From Ooceraea biroi (taxonomy: Eukaryota > Arthropoda > Insecta > Hymenoptera > Formicidae), in the NCBI RefSeq assembly GCF_003672135.1, contig NC_039519.1, forward strand, positions 6,882,001 through 6,946,000: a DNA stretch of 64,000 bases, written 5' to 3'. Under the pieces are notes generated by a model. That model was not told the DNA's origin, made no database searches, and saw only the letters and a program-made list of their open reading frames with translations. A program made the position numbers and the translations under genes. Below are positions 35,501 to 47,800 of this stretch, one piece after another; within the stretch, counting starts at the first letter, position 1, and each line of letters begins with the position of its first letter.

Positions 35501-37419
35501 CCGCACACTAACAAATCGTGAAGATTTTGCCGTTGGGCAGCCATTTTCAGCGCCATGACCTCGGCCTTTAGCTTCGCATTGGTATTTTGTAAGTACCTAT
35601 ATAGTTGCACGAAGAAGGATTAGAGACTTTTCATGGAATTATTTGCATTCATTTATAATGGAATATTGTCCTCGTTCACGATACTCTTGATTTATCACGA
35701 GTGCGTGTACGTGAGAAAATTTGCAATTTGATTCTCACCTGATGTAGTCGATGGTTTTTCGTAAAATTGCCGACTTGTTCAATTTCGCGTCAACTCCGAC
35801 TATAATGTTCTTCAACTCGATGATTTTATCATTAATCGATGTCCTATAACGCCGCTCGATGGCATTGTGGGCACTGCGCTTTACTTCTCTCACTCTCGGT
35901 ACACCTACGTGTGTGCCAGTGTTCAGACGATTAATTTGTACTTTATCAGTGTCCAGGACTACAGGAATCCCTTGAATCACATAAAATTATAGAAAATATT
36001 GATGCATTTTGTATCATAGAACTAATATTTGTGTCTTTTTTCATGCTTGGTACAATGATGAAAATATAATTATTCATACTTATGCAGATAACGTACATTT
36101 TTGAAAATGTTTATTTAAATTATTTTGTTTACCAGTGGTTAACACTGCTCCATTAGCAGTGTTCACGAGAGTATGTATCTGATGCGGCACGGGAGTTGAC
36201 GTAATGGCCTGTGCGCCCTTCGAATATACGAGGGACTCCGACTTTATTAATTTGGCTGGGAGAAGCAGTTGCCTCTGTTGAGGAACTGGAGCTAAAGTCA
36301 CGACGTTCGGCGACTGGACATTAAAGTTCACATTTTGCGTTGGTATGGCATACTGCGAACTAAACACGGTAGGTGCTGTCGAAGCAACCGATATTCTCTG
36401 CGGTCTGTTTTGCAGTACCGGTGCGACGTTCTCTTGTTGCATGTAAGTAATAGGTTGATTATTATTCGTTACTGTTTGTCGTGCCACCATAACATTTGCA
36501 CTTTGCCGCTCAATAGGTGGATCTTTGAAGTCCTTGAAATCCTTGAAATCCTTAAAGTCGTCGGTGTTACTAAGATTCAAGAAGTCAAACGTACTTCCAT
36601 CCACTGGCATGGGCTCTTCCAACTCGGACAGTAAAGCTTCATCGCTGAAGAGATTCTCATTGTTCAGTAGTTCGCTCTCGCAATTTGTAAGAAGATCTAG
36701 AATGTAATAAATTAATAAATAATTATCGGAGCTTGATAAGACGTAGTAAAATATTCATAAGTTATCTTTCATCATTTTAGATAAATATTTTACTACGTGT
36801 ATTTACTTCTATTAAGTATTCTACTTCTCACAATTTGTGAGATCTAGAAAATAATATATTAATAATTATTGAAACTTAATAACATGTAGTAAAATATTTA
36901 TAAGTTATCTTTTATCATTTTAGATATTAAATATTAATATGCAGATTGTTAACATTGTTTACATACGTAGTTGTATGAAAAAGACCGCACATTAAATATA
37001 TACAGCATTATTTGTGACACAATAATATGAAAAGCTATAATAATTATGCTTTAATATTCTTAAATAAATAATTCTATATATCACAATATTTTTACGAAAC
37101 ATGGCAAAAATGATTGTTCAATAATGTATACAATTCTATCTAATGACTGTATCCCTCTTGCAGATGTAAGCAGCAGTATATAAAAAATAGATAAAAGAAG
37201 GCTAAAATATTCAATAATACAAACGAGATAGCGGTAATAAGCTCAGCAGTAAAGTAACATTCATGAAGCTTTCCAAAATATGTGAAGAGTTCGTCGAAAA
37301 AACACTGTGCAGAACCTACCATCGATACCAGTGACTTCGTTCAAATTGAAGCTGTCATTTGATTGAAAATTCGAAAAATCATTCTCTTGAGCAGGTACCC
37401 ATCCTCCTGGGTCTGCCAT
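32547..37419 (-). CDS. SREBP: Sterol regulatory element-binding protein (SREBP)
   Basis: A membrane-bound bHLH-zipper transcription factor of the ER that is freed by two proteolytic cuts to activate lipid synthesis genes. Exons on the minus strand: 37419-37320, 36696-36133, 35970-35739, 35596-35202, 35109-34174, 33965-33664, 33151-32996 and 32900-32547, giving 1012 residues. The acidic N-terminal activation region includes DPGGWVPAQ and LFSDEALLSELEEPMP. The bHLH (KRSAHNAIERRYRTSINDKI) has the tyrosine that defines SREBPs. The zipper follows. Membrane span 1 is at about 386-404 (LTLCGLMLLFLAFNPLGIL), with the NP break typical of the site-2 cut. The lumenal loop carries RTIL at about 423-426, which fits the site-1 RxxL rule. 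Membrane span 2 is at about 442-464. The rest is the SCAP-binding regulatory domain. An oddity is a four-fold DFK unit near residue 77. Confidence 0.95.
36671..36927 (-). repeat. Imperfect tandem duplication spanning the intron 1 / exon 2 border of SREBP
   Basis: Sequence at about 36672-36785 recurs at about 36822-36927. Shared blocks are CAATTTGT..GATCTAGAA, TAGTAAAATATT.ATAAGTTATCTTT.ATCATTTTAGAT, and the AT-rich stretch between them. The first copy includes the real 3' splice site and the first bases of SREBP exon 2. The second copy, deeper in the intron, keeps a matching TTCTAG|ATCT acceptor but reaches a stop codon after about nine codons. Confidence 0.75.
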
Positions 37420-37809
37420 TGCGCTGTTGCTGTCCTTAAATACTTAATCACATCAAATAAATGCGAATTGTCAATCACAGGTAGCTCGCGCGATGTAACA
37501 CTGATATGTCAAACGCAATAACTAAAGAATTACAAACGATCATACGATTCCCGTGTGGCCAATCCGAATGCCGCTGCAGATCGGATGATATTTCGTCATT
37601 GCGCGTGTTACTAAACTCACTGAGGTGAGGTTGCACGAAAAAGGAAGAAAAGAAACAAATGCGTCAGATATGAATTTAGCAGACGTGCAACGATAAATAT
37701 GGAAAATGTATATGCGCAAACAAATTAATTATTCAATAATTATTCTGAATTTGAAACTATATAATCAAGATGATAAAAACAAATATGAAACTACTCAGAC
37801 GATAGAGAG

Positions 37810-37850
<41 letters not shown>

Positions 37851-38338
37851 TTAATGCGCCTCATTGACCATGTGATGCAATTAAATCAATGTTGTAATTA
37901 AATCGTTTTACCCATATCAAGTATTTCATCTGCAAACGGAAGTCGACGGTTGGCAGCGTAAAACAGAATGAAAAAGCGGAATTGCTCTTAACCTCTGTTC
38001 GACTAATCAAAACGTTGCCCGCTACATTTTGATTGGTCGAATCTCAATTACCAAACCGCACGTAATCTCAATTTCCAATGCGTAGTCTGACACGTGCTTT
38101 AAGCCTGATCTACAAAGTGCTCTTTGCCTCGTTTTTTTGAATCTTTTCTGTAAACTTTTTCTTAAATTAATAATTTGATACTAAATTTAACTAAAAATAT
38201 ACAGTAAATTTAATGATATATCTTATGAAACGATAAATCTTTTCGTGTATTTTTATAACACATTAAATTTTATTTTGTAAAATATATAGTACAGATACTT
38301 TATATTTATAATAATTTTATAAATATAAATAACAAGTT
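37420..38338. promoter_or_regulatory. SREBP 5' flank and spacer to GNL1 3' end
   Basis: About 900 bp. A GA microsatellite lies at 37812-37848. An imperfect inverted repeat (TTCGACTAATCAAAA at 37998-38012 and its partner TTTTGATTGGTCGAA at 38027-38041, 14 of 15 pairs) includes one CCAAT box in reverse. TCTCAATT.CC occurs twice just after it. These are candidate promoter elements of SREBP. The left 100-300 bases should be its 5' UTR. Confidence 0.35.
37812..37848. repeat. GA microsatellite
   Basis: About 18 uninterrupted GA units about 390 bp upstream of the SREBP start codon. In insect promoters such runs can bind GAGA-type factors, but here it may be neutral. Confidence 0.85.
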
Positions 38339-40677
38339 TTACTTCTCTTTGGACAACGCCGCAAATTTATTGTTTGCGAGTGGTATATCACTTTCTTCGC
38401 TTAACGATTCTATCGAATTACTGCTAGCTGTATCATCTGAGAGTCTCTTTTGTTTTTGACCTTCAGTTTCTTCACCATCCGAGGACGTATATTTAACTGA
38501 CGTATCGGAATCGTTCTCTTGCCGGTCCTTAGCTTGAATCCATCTTACTGTATCAATATCTGCATGCTCCTCCCATTTTGCTGAAAAAACAATATTTATT
38601 CCAAACGTTTTACATCTCTCAAACGCAACTTTATGGAAAAACAAATATAATAAAAATAAATAAAATAATACTTTTGTCAACGGTCCACTTTGGTGGATAC
38701 GTGTACAGGGGAAGTTTTCCTTCGAGAGTCATTCGTAGTAACGAATTTGCCGCTCTGTACGTGTCCAATCTTGCTGCTCGAGCCGTCTTGAAATCCTTTT
38801 TAATAGCCCAACCCTCGCAGATGTCCATTGCGCTCCATGTATCGTCATTCTCCGGATGTGGAATCCTCAGCAACTTCGGCAGATTTATTCTTTCGGCCAT
38901 GAACCTTATGGTTGTGTACGGTTCTCTGACTTGGGCGATCGGAAACGAACCCATCAACGTCTGCAGCTGCTTTGGTACGGTTGAGGGAAAGACCAAGCCC
39001 GGGCAATCGCACAGGCACACGGTTCTCGTGAGGTAAATTGTCTGGAAGTACTTGGTGTGACCAGGCGTGCGAGACACGCTCACGACCTTCTTACCTTAAA
39101 AAGAAAAAACGTAACCTATAAAATTACCTATAAAACACAAGAGATCAGGTCATCGGATTCCCTTCAATTAAAACAAATGTTCTTACCCATCAGCGCGTTC
39201 ATCAAGGATGACTTTCCGACATTTGGGGTTCCGACACACCCGATAGTCAGAACACCGTTCCTGTATTTCTCATGTTCGACGTACGCAGTATCCTCCTTTT
39301 CTATCGTTACGTTATCCTTGTGATCTACGTCCTCTAGATCGCACTCCGAGTGCATCTCTTCCATAATTTTGCTACACCAAGAGCTCAAGTCGACCTTGTC
39401 CTTCACAATGTCTTTGCACACCTCCAGCAGCTTCTGCGCTCCTTCCGCGGCCATTTTCACCTTTCCTCTTCGACGTCTCTGCTGCAGACCCTGCTTCTCA
39501 TCACTGGTGTTGCCACGGAGATTGTAAGTAGGGTACGACGTGAACATTAAGACACGCAACTTTGGATACTGTTTGCAGAAGTAATGCTTCCAAGCGAGTA
39601 CCAAGGCTGGAGGCACTAGGTCGATCTTGTTTAATACTAGAATCATGTCCTTCTGCAATTCCGTGGTCACGTAATTGTACAGGTACGGGGGAAATGTCAT
39701 AACGGGATATCGAATGTCGACAATGATCAATACGATATCCGACATCTCCAGCACTCTCCACAGCTGCCGCCAAGTTTCCAGATTCAATTCGAAGTAACTT
39801 AGACTATCTAACTCCTCCATCTTTCCTAGGTATTCCTGTATGTAAAGAATTATTAAATTAGTAACTGATAAACAAAAAATATTAACTTTTATTAAATTAA
39901 TTAAAAAATATTAACTCAATGTAGATCAGTGAGTTTTCTTAAACACAAAGTTATAACTACGCACCGTGAAATATCTCTGTTCCTTCATTTCTAATTGCTG
40001 TTTCGTCATACCAAAGTCCCATGGAGGTCGTTTCGGCATGTCCATTCCACTTGGATAATACTTGTCGGATACCTCCTGATCTTTCAGGCTGATAAATTCA
40101 ATACTTTGAAAAGCTCGCTCCTTACGCTTCTGCAATTCCTCTTTAGATTCTTGAAAGAACTGCAGTGCAAATCTGTTGCTCGAGGATCTGCTATTACTTG
40201 GTTGTTCGTTTATCTTCTGCGTCAGTTTCTCACGACTTATATGTTTTGCATTATTCGAATTAATGGAAGGGTCATCCTGGTCGTCGACATCCTGATTTGC
40301 TGATATAAAAATACATTTTGTTTTTTGTATAATAGGACATGATTAATTTGTCGATTAAAATATGATTTATCAACAGGATAAAATATGAGATAAAATATAT
40401 TTGAATGATCAAAATAGAGTATAAGAACATAAACAAATGCAAATATTTTTACAATTTTAACGGATATTTTAGAAGTGACACGTGAACTTACACGATATCG
40501 TATTTTATTACAAATTTCTTAAATGTCACTAATCCTTTTATTAATAAATTTTATTAATAAATGATTATTATTACGTGATTCCTTACCAAGCAAAGTTCGT
40601 TGTCGTTGTTTTTTAGCCTGTATTTGCATCTTCTTGGCCTTCCCACTGAATGGGATTTTTCGTCTTCCTTGGGGCAT
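38339..40677 (-). CDS. GNL1: Guanine nucleotide-binding protein-like 1 (GNL1), circularly permuted GTPase
   Basis: A member of the YlqF/HSR1 GTPase family, linked to ribosome assembly and nucleolar traffic. Exons on the minus strand: 40677-40587, 40299-39965, 39835-39187, 39094-38672 and 38580-38339, giving 579 residues. The N-terminus MPQGRRKIPFSGKAKKMQIQ is the basic leader seen in human GNL1. It is followed by MPKRPPWDFGMTKQQL, SYFELNLETWRQLWRVLEMS and SDIVLIIVDIRYPV. The permuted order of GTPase motifs is visible: NKIDLVPP (G4) precedes GTPNVGKSSL (G1/P-loop), then SRTPGHTK (G2) and CDCPGLVFPS (G3). Later blocks are FPIAQVREPYT and YRAANSLLRM. The tail is acidic and serine-rich. Start codons of this gene and HELLS are 442 bp apart, in divergent orientation. 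Confidence 0.95.
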
Positions 40678-41119
40678 GATTTTGAGATTGTACGTATTCT
40701 GTGTCGCTATTTTACATTAGCATAAATGTTAAACACTCATCAAGCAGAAATTTATAAACCACTTTGCAAATAGAAGAATAAATTTAAAATTTTTAATTAG
40801 GTGCTTTCAGCTCAACAAATCATGTAGCACCGAACACGTCGAATAGAAGAATGCAGTAAAACAGGTTGAAAACAGGAGGAAACGATCTCTAAATTTTAGA
40901 GTCCCTAGAAGAGTGTCGCTTGTGTGACAGATGCTGGAAAAGACCCTATACTAGCACTAGTGCAATTCTGCCTAAGAGCTTGTCGGCCCTGGTTTATCCC
41001 CTTCCTTCTTCTCTTGGCGGCAAGTCAGAGTATTGTTCGCAACGTGCAACGGAAAAGTTGGATGCAGAATTAGTTGTACTTTTGTTTCTTCTGGAGACTG
41101 CTGGAGACTTTCGATAACG

Positions 41120-44100
41120 ATGGAAGACAACTGTGTTGTCAGCGATAATGTAAGTGTTAATGTTACATGCAACGGTAATCCAAGTTCCGCCATAGGTAAG
41201 TTCGAAATAAACATATTTGTGTACTCACGTTTATTAGATTGATAATAATTTAAAAGTTTACTAAAAATAGAACAATTCATAGACATGTTTTTCTCTTTTG
41301 TTAAAAAATATGTATGACAATTATGGCTATGATCTAAAGGATCATAAAGATATTTGAACATTTCTTCTTTATCTTATTTGCAATATCGAGATCTTTAAAT
41401 ATTTTGCTGATCAGCATTTTTTATATGGCAATATTTGAACATTCTTACTGTGCGTCAAGCTAATATATCTCATCTTACTTCGCAGAAGACACATTAATTG
41501 CCGATAATGTTACATTCAATAACGCTCCATTGCAAGAACAAAATGAAGAACCAAATAGAAAAAGAAGTCGCAATAAGGCTGAACTTGAAAGCAAATTGCT
41601 CGCCGAGGAGGAATATAATCGCCAACACGATGAAAAAATATACAAGCAATTGATGCATTTGTTAAATAAGAGCCAATTTTATTCGAATTATTTAGTAGAT
41701 AAAGTTCAGAAATCCATGAAGAAAGCGAAAACCACTAAAGAGAAAAGTACAGCAAGTTTCGTTAACGATGAAAATATACCACCACCACCACCAACAAAGA
41801 GGAGACTAAGGAGGGCTAATATAAACAGATACAATATACAAAAATACATGCCTACAGACGTAAGTAATGTGACAATCTTTCGTCAGTATTTGAGTATTTT
41901 GAGTAATAATATTATTAATACTCAAGTATTAAGTATTAATGTATTATTTAGTTGTTAATAAAAATTTAAATTTTATTAGATATTAATGTATCAAGTATTG
42001 GCATTGAGTATCAATAAATCATAATATTTAAATATTAATATTAATATTTAAGTATAATTTAATTTGATCAAATTATAGATTAAAGAGCAAATACAAAATA
42101 GAGACAAAAACAATCTGAGTGCGGAAGAGAGAGAAGCAGCATTGTCTGCAGATTCAGACAACGAAACGAAAACAACAACATCAACCAGCGACGTGGCCGT
42201 TACACCAAAATATTTTCATGGCGCTCTGCGCGATTATCAGCTAACGGGTTTGCAGTGGTTGAAAGTGCTTTATGAAAATGGCTTGAATGGAATTTTAGCT
42301 GATGAAATGGGGCTTGGGAAAACGATACAGGTCATAGCTTTATTCTGCCATCTCATAGAGAAAGAACAAGCTGGACCTTACTTAATAATCGCGCCTCTTT
42401 CAACTTTACCGAATTGGCTGATGGAATTTGAAAGATTCGCTCCCGACATACCAGTTGTGACATTCTACGGCAGCGAATTCGAAAGGCAGTGCTTACGTAC
42501 AAAAATCAAAGATAAATATCCGATTGCTGATGCCGATGGTTACACGACCCAACCCGTTGTAATTACAACCTACGAAATACCATTGCGGGAAACTAAATTC
42601 CTTCAGTCTCAGAAATGGAGATACATTGTAGTAGACGAAGGGCAAAGAATAAAAAATCCTGACTGCATACTGGTCAAGTATGTCATTGCTTATTGCATTA
42701 TTAAGTACGAATTTACAATTTTAGAAATTTTTGAGGAATCGTTTTTTTACCACGTGCATTTTTCATCAATATTTTTATTCTAGAATTAAAATTAATTAAT
42801 GTTATATTATTAACTCTTTTTTTTAGTATTCTGAAAACGGTACAGTCCATGAACAGACTGATATTAACTGGGACTCCACTCCAGAACAATTTAGCCGAGC
42901 TGTGGTCTCTTCTGAATTTTTTACTGCCAGAAATCTTTGACGATCTGGCCGTTTTCGAGTCGTGGTTCAATATTTCAGAACTGCAGAAAGAAGGCACTGG
43001 AAAATTGCTGAAGCAGGAGGAGGACAAGCAGGTATTAATGATAATGCGCGATATCTTGAAACCGTTCATGTTGAGGCGGGAGAAAACCGAGGTTTGCCTC
43101 GAGATTCCTTCTAAGAAGGAGGTGATTGTTTACGCACCGCTCACGGAACTACAATACGATCTCTATAAGGCTGTATTAACTCATAACATCGAAATATTGA
43201 GCAAAATTAAAACAGAGTCGATCATACCAACTATTGATGGTAAAATGCCAAAAAGACGATGCTTTCTAAGAAGCCCTTATGGATCAGCTGGGAACAGTTC
43301 TCAGGATAATACATTGTCGTTGTCATCGGATGCTTCGTTAGAGGAGAAAGAGATCGGTAATATTAGTAACATCGCTGGTTGGGAAACTATGAAGCTTAAA
43401 GATAAAAAAAATTTGTTAATGTGGAAACAGTATACCGATGTTACGGAACGTAATAAAGATTTTTTAATCAACATCCACGGGTCTTACAGATGTAAGTATT
43501 ATTATTGTGTCAATGTGACGTTTATACATCCATAGTTCTTATTTTATATTTCATATTTTACATCAGTAATTTAATTTGTGCTATTTTAGACCCGTTGTAC
43601 AGGAAGATCGTAAATCATCCATATTTAGTTCATTGCCCGTTGGACGATGTTGGTTTACCAAAAATCGATGAAGAGTTGATCAGATCTTCCGGTAAACTTT
43701 TAGTGCTGGATGCCATGTTGGCGAAGCTCAAAGCGCAGGGCCACAAGGTTCTGTTATTTTCGACAATGACCATGATCCTGGACATGATCGAAAATTATCT
43801 CTCGTTACGGGACTACTATTACGTGCGATTAGACGGCATGACTAAAATCGACATGAGAAAGGAAAATATTCAGACCTTTAATAACGATTCGGATGTGTTC
43901 CTGTTCCTGATATCTACCAGAGCCGGTGGCATTGGACTAAATTTAGCGAGTGCCGATACCGTTATTATATACGACAGTGATTGGGTACGCTTATATATTC
44001 ATAATTGTTTTACACTTTCTGGCATTTATATTTTCATTCGTGCGCTTCTTTAAACAGAATTTTCATTTTATTATAGAATCCACAAGTAGACATACAAGCT

Positions 44101-44476
44101 ATGGCGCGATGTCATAGAATAGGACAAACGAGACCGGTGGTTGTTTACAGGCTGTGCACTAAAGGAACGATTGACGAGATAATCATTAACCGTGCCGACA
44201 CCAAGCGATTTTTGGAAAAAGCTATTATATCAAAAGAATGGACGTGGAATGGTCTTGACAAAAAAGAGTCCTTGTTGAAACTGATGGAGCTAATTAATTC
44301 CAAAGAATACGAGGTTGTTAAATCTAAGAAAGAAGGTAAGTGTTAGATAATCTGTGTAATGACTAAAGTATGTATACAGGAATGAGAATTTCTAAGACCA
44401 ATAAATCGATCTTTTTTTTTTAGTCTTTACAGAGGCAGAGTTAAACAAACTCTTAGATAGAAGCGATATGATATGA
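41120..44476 (+). CDS. HELLS: Lymphoid-specific helicase homologue (HELLS/LSH), SNF2 family
   Basis: A chromatin-remodelling ATPase; in vertebrates it supports DNA methylation of repeats and works with CDCA7. Exons: 41120-41195, 41486-41859, 42079-42677, 42827-43491, 43590-43984, 44077-44335 and 44424-44476, giving 806 residues (human 838). A charged N-terminal region includes a coiled-coil-like stretch (AELESKLLAEEEYNRQHDEK) and a PPPPP tract. Helicase motifs in order: LRDYQLTGLQWL, the P-loop DEMGLGKT (about 225-232), APLSTLPNWLMEF, VVDEGQRIKN, LILTGTPLQNNLAELWSLLN, FMLRREKTEV, GHKVLLFSTMTMILDMIE, STRAGGIGLNLASADTVI and ARCHRIGQTRPVVVYRL. The box II reads DEGQ where DEGH is expected (residue 339). 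The end is LNKLLDRSDMI. The fit to HELLS over other SNF2 groups rests on the overall order and on the C-terminal blocks. Confidence 0.9.
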
Positions 44477-44806
44477 ATCTGATGACACCAAGTAGTTTAG
44501 TTTAAAGTAATATTTATTTTGTGGTTATCGTCGAAAAGTATGTGTAAAGATATAACTTTTTTTATAATTATGAATAGGTGATAAAAATAAGTGGCTGTTT
44601 TTGTATTTTTATATAAATAATTTATTCAATTGTCTAAGAAAATATATTTAAATTAATTAATTAAGGCCCTTACTCTATGTTTTACACATTTATTGTATAA
44701 TGCGCAAAAGTTGTGGCAGTAGATATCTCTTTTTCCTTCTTTACATAAAATTACAAAACAAATTTTAACACGATATCGTAATTAAATCTTGTGTTATACA
44801 TATAAA
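44477..44806. other. Convergent 3' UTR region of HELLS and the SANBR-like gene
   Basis: 330 AT-rich bases between two stop codons; nothing else was seen. Confidence 0.5.
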
Positions 44807-47800
44807 TCAAAATTTATTAGATTTCATGCGAGTCTTCAAGGGGTACCTATATTTGCACGATTGAGCTAATTGTTCGCGAAATTCAGCTTCCAATTTTATG
44901 TATGCTCCACCTGTTTCAGACACGATTAGCTTAATATTCATGTTCCATGCTTCGGTTAATACGATTATACAGGAGAAAAACGTACCAATAGGCTGCTTCG
45001 CCTTATGGCCCTGTTGTTGCTTGTAAGATTTCGAGAGTAAGTTTTCAGTAACGGTTCTTTTCGTCAAGAGAGCTATCATCTGCGTCGCTGCCCTTTCCTC
45101 AAAGTCCCTTTGATTATCTTGATTGCGCCTTACGCTCAAGTTACTGCTCCAACATCTAGCGCTGCTCCTATAAATAGTAATATATAAAATATATTCCCTT
45201 AGATTTTAAGAATGCTCCGCGTTTTTTTTTTATTCACTGCATGCAGCGTTATGTTACTTCTGATTATTCGGACGCTTTGCTTTCCCCATCGACTTCAATG
45301 TGCACAGCGTATTGGATTCCTCACTGTAATACGACTCTTCATCTATGCTGCTGTCTTCGCGACTCGCGGTTCCGCCATCGTCCTCGTCATCCTCGTCCAC
45401 GATTGAAGAGGTGGAAGACGAAACGGTAGTTATGGAGATTTGCCGACGCAACTTTTGCAACGATTTTTGCGAATCCTGCACCTGGAGCAATCGACGGAGT
45501 CCCGAGCCTCCCCAAATTCTACCTGCTTGCGAAGATAAAACATTTTTCCCTGCGTTATAATAACCTGATCTTGAGCGCGTACGATGCAAAAGGAGGTATA
45601 AATGGCAATTTATACCGAGCAAACCAAGCTTTGGTCTCTGTGGCACAAGTTCTATACCATGCCACCACATTGTATCCTTGCACACTAATTTGTCTGTGCG
45701 AAGAGACGGATCCCGTGTCACCAGTCGTGTGATCTTCTCGGGGAAGAAGAGCTGCGGGGGTTCGACAGTTATTATTTCTCTATACGCTGTCAGAATATTT
45801 AATATATTTAATTCTTTTTGGCTCTTTATATCTGGCGTGTGTTCCTAAAAAAAATGATAAAAATCGTAAGGAAACAGGATCTTTTTATGATGTATTTTCT
45901 CTTATATTCAAGTTCTCTTTATTTATATTTAATAATGAAATAACATCCTCCTTTGTAGACGCAAAATTATAAAAGATATGTAACGCTGATACCAACTTTG
46001 TACCTACATCCGCCTTGACTTGATAGAGCCTCGAATCTATAGGCACGTTGACTACAACATGGATATCTTCCTAATGGAAAGGGCGTCGGTCGTTGTTGCT
46101 CATTCACGAAGAATTGCGCAAGTTCTGGGTGATAACAACACCAATCGATCTGATGTACCGGGAAGTATACGTTGCACTGCTGGCAGAACAAGAAATGGCA
46201 ATCTCCCCACAGTTTCCAATAGACCTTACGCCAAGAGCGTAATTCCGAGCGCAAGGTAACGACATAATCGTTCAACGTCCATGTCAAATCTCTGTAAAAT
46301 AATGAAACAGAAAAAATTATATTTTCTACGTATTATTTTGATATTTATAGAAATATTCTCGTATACCTGACATGTTTGCTCTGAACGACTCCCTTGGTAT
46401 CGATCTTCATTGCGCTTGGAATGCAAGGCACAAAGTCCGAGATTGACTGTATAACGATCTTACTGCACTTTCCACATTTAAATAGCGTGGCCAGTGAACT
46501 GTAATGCCCCTTTTTATTATCCGGAGTGGTCTCTACCAGTGACGTTATTAATTTACAAAACAAGCGACTTTGGATTTTATCCTTCTTATCTTTTAACGCT
46601 TCGATATCTTCATTGGTAAATAATTCAGCCAATCTACAAAATTACTCAGAGTTTTAATCGAACAATCGATGGCAGGAAACGAGGGCCTTGGCAGAATATT
46701 AGAATGCATAGTTAAAATAGTTTCAACTATATCTAAATTGTAGCGTTAATGAGATACGTGCCTTGTGAGAAGATTGTCGTCTAAACATGATAGGATCGAC
46801 GACGTCTTTAAAATATCTGACGTATTGTCGTGGCAATATTGAAGGCAAATCTCTAAAAGTGGCTCCATTTGCAGGAAGCAAGCAGATACCATAATCGGAA
46901 TGACATTACTCGCCTCCAGCACTGGCCACTCCGACTTCTTTATCAGATCCTTTTTCACCCATCTCATCAGCCAGTCGAAAATAACAACGTCACAATGTAC
47001 CGATATGTCTATCTCATCAAGCTTCTGTCCTGCCGTCACGTCAGCAAAATAGCACATCTTTTGTATGAGAAGCTTCTGAGGACATCGGAAGTTTTTCTTC
47101 ATATTTTTATCTTCATCGTATACATGGATCTCGACTTCATTTCTAAAATATGACGAATGCAAAGGTAATAACGCTTGTCTTTTAGACAACTACTATTTAT
47201 TATCCGCTTGTATGACAAACTTTTTCATAGAATTTTAATGGAATACATACTCTAACGACTTCTTGCTCATCTTATTCTTTTCTTTATCCTTTTCTTTAGG
47301 AGCCGAGGCTGTTATCTTGGTTTCAATTACATTACTCAATGAGGAACTCTTTTTAACATCCACGGCAACATTAGACCTCTTGATAACGGGCTGTGATAGC
47401 GCAGATTTTGGGAGCATGTATGGCAGAACGGAATCCAGTAAGCCTTCATGCAAGATATCTCTGAGATTTTCCTTCATGATTTTCGCTAAACCATGTTCGA
47501 TTTCTTCTGCACACTCCGTCTTTCCTTGTTTAGTGCAGACTTGGCTTTCCGATGACTGATCTACTTCTTTAATATTATCCTCTGTCCTTAAACATTTATC
47601 AGAACTGTTTCCTGCATTAGATTTAGATTCCTGGACGGAGTCGGCCTCATTAGACGGTTCATGATTGATGTTACGGGACGTCGCAGAGGACTGCAAACTC
47701 ATTACGCTTTCCGATACACATGGATACGTTCCTTTATCCTTCATTGTCTGCAGCAACAAATCTTGAATAGAATTGTCGCTCTGTTGTTCTCGTATGTGGA

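Noticed and set aside
46741..46762. GT donor in CAC|GTATCT for the SANBR-like exon
   Set aside because: It would place the next exon out of frame and meet a stop (GGC TGA) at once; the GC donor keeps the conserved block intact.
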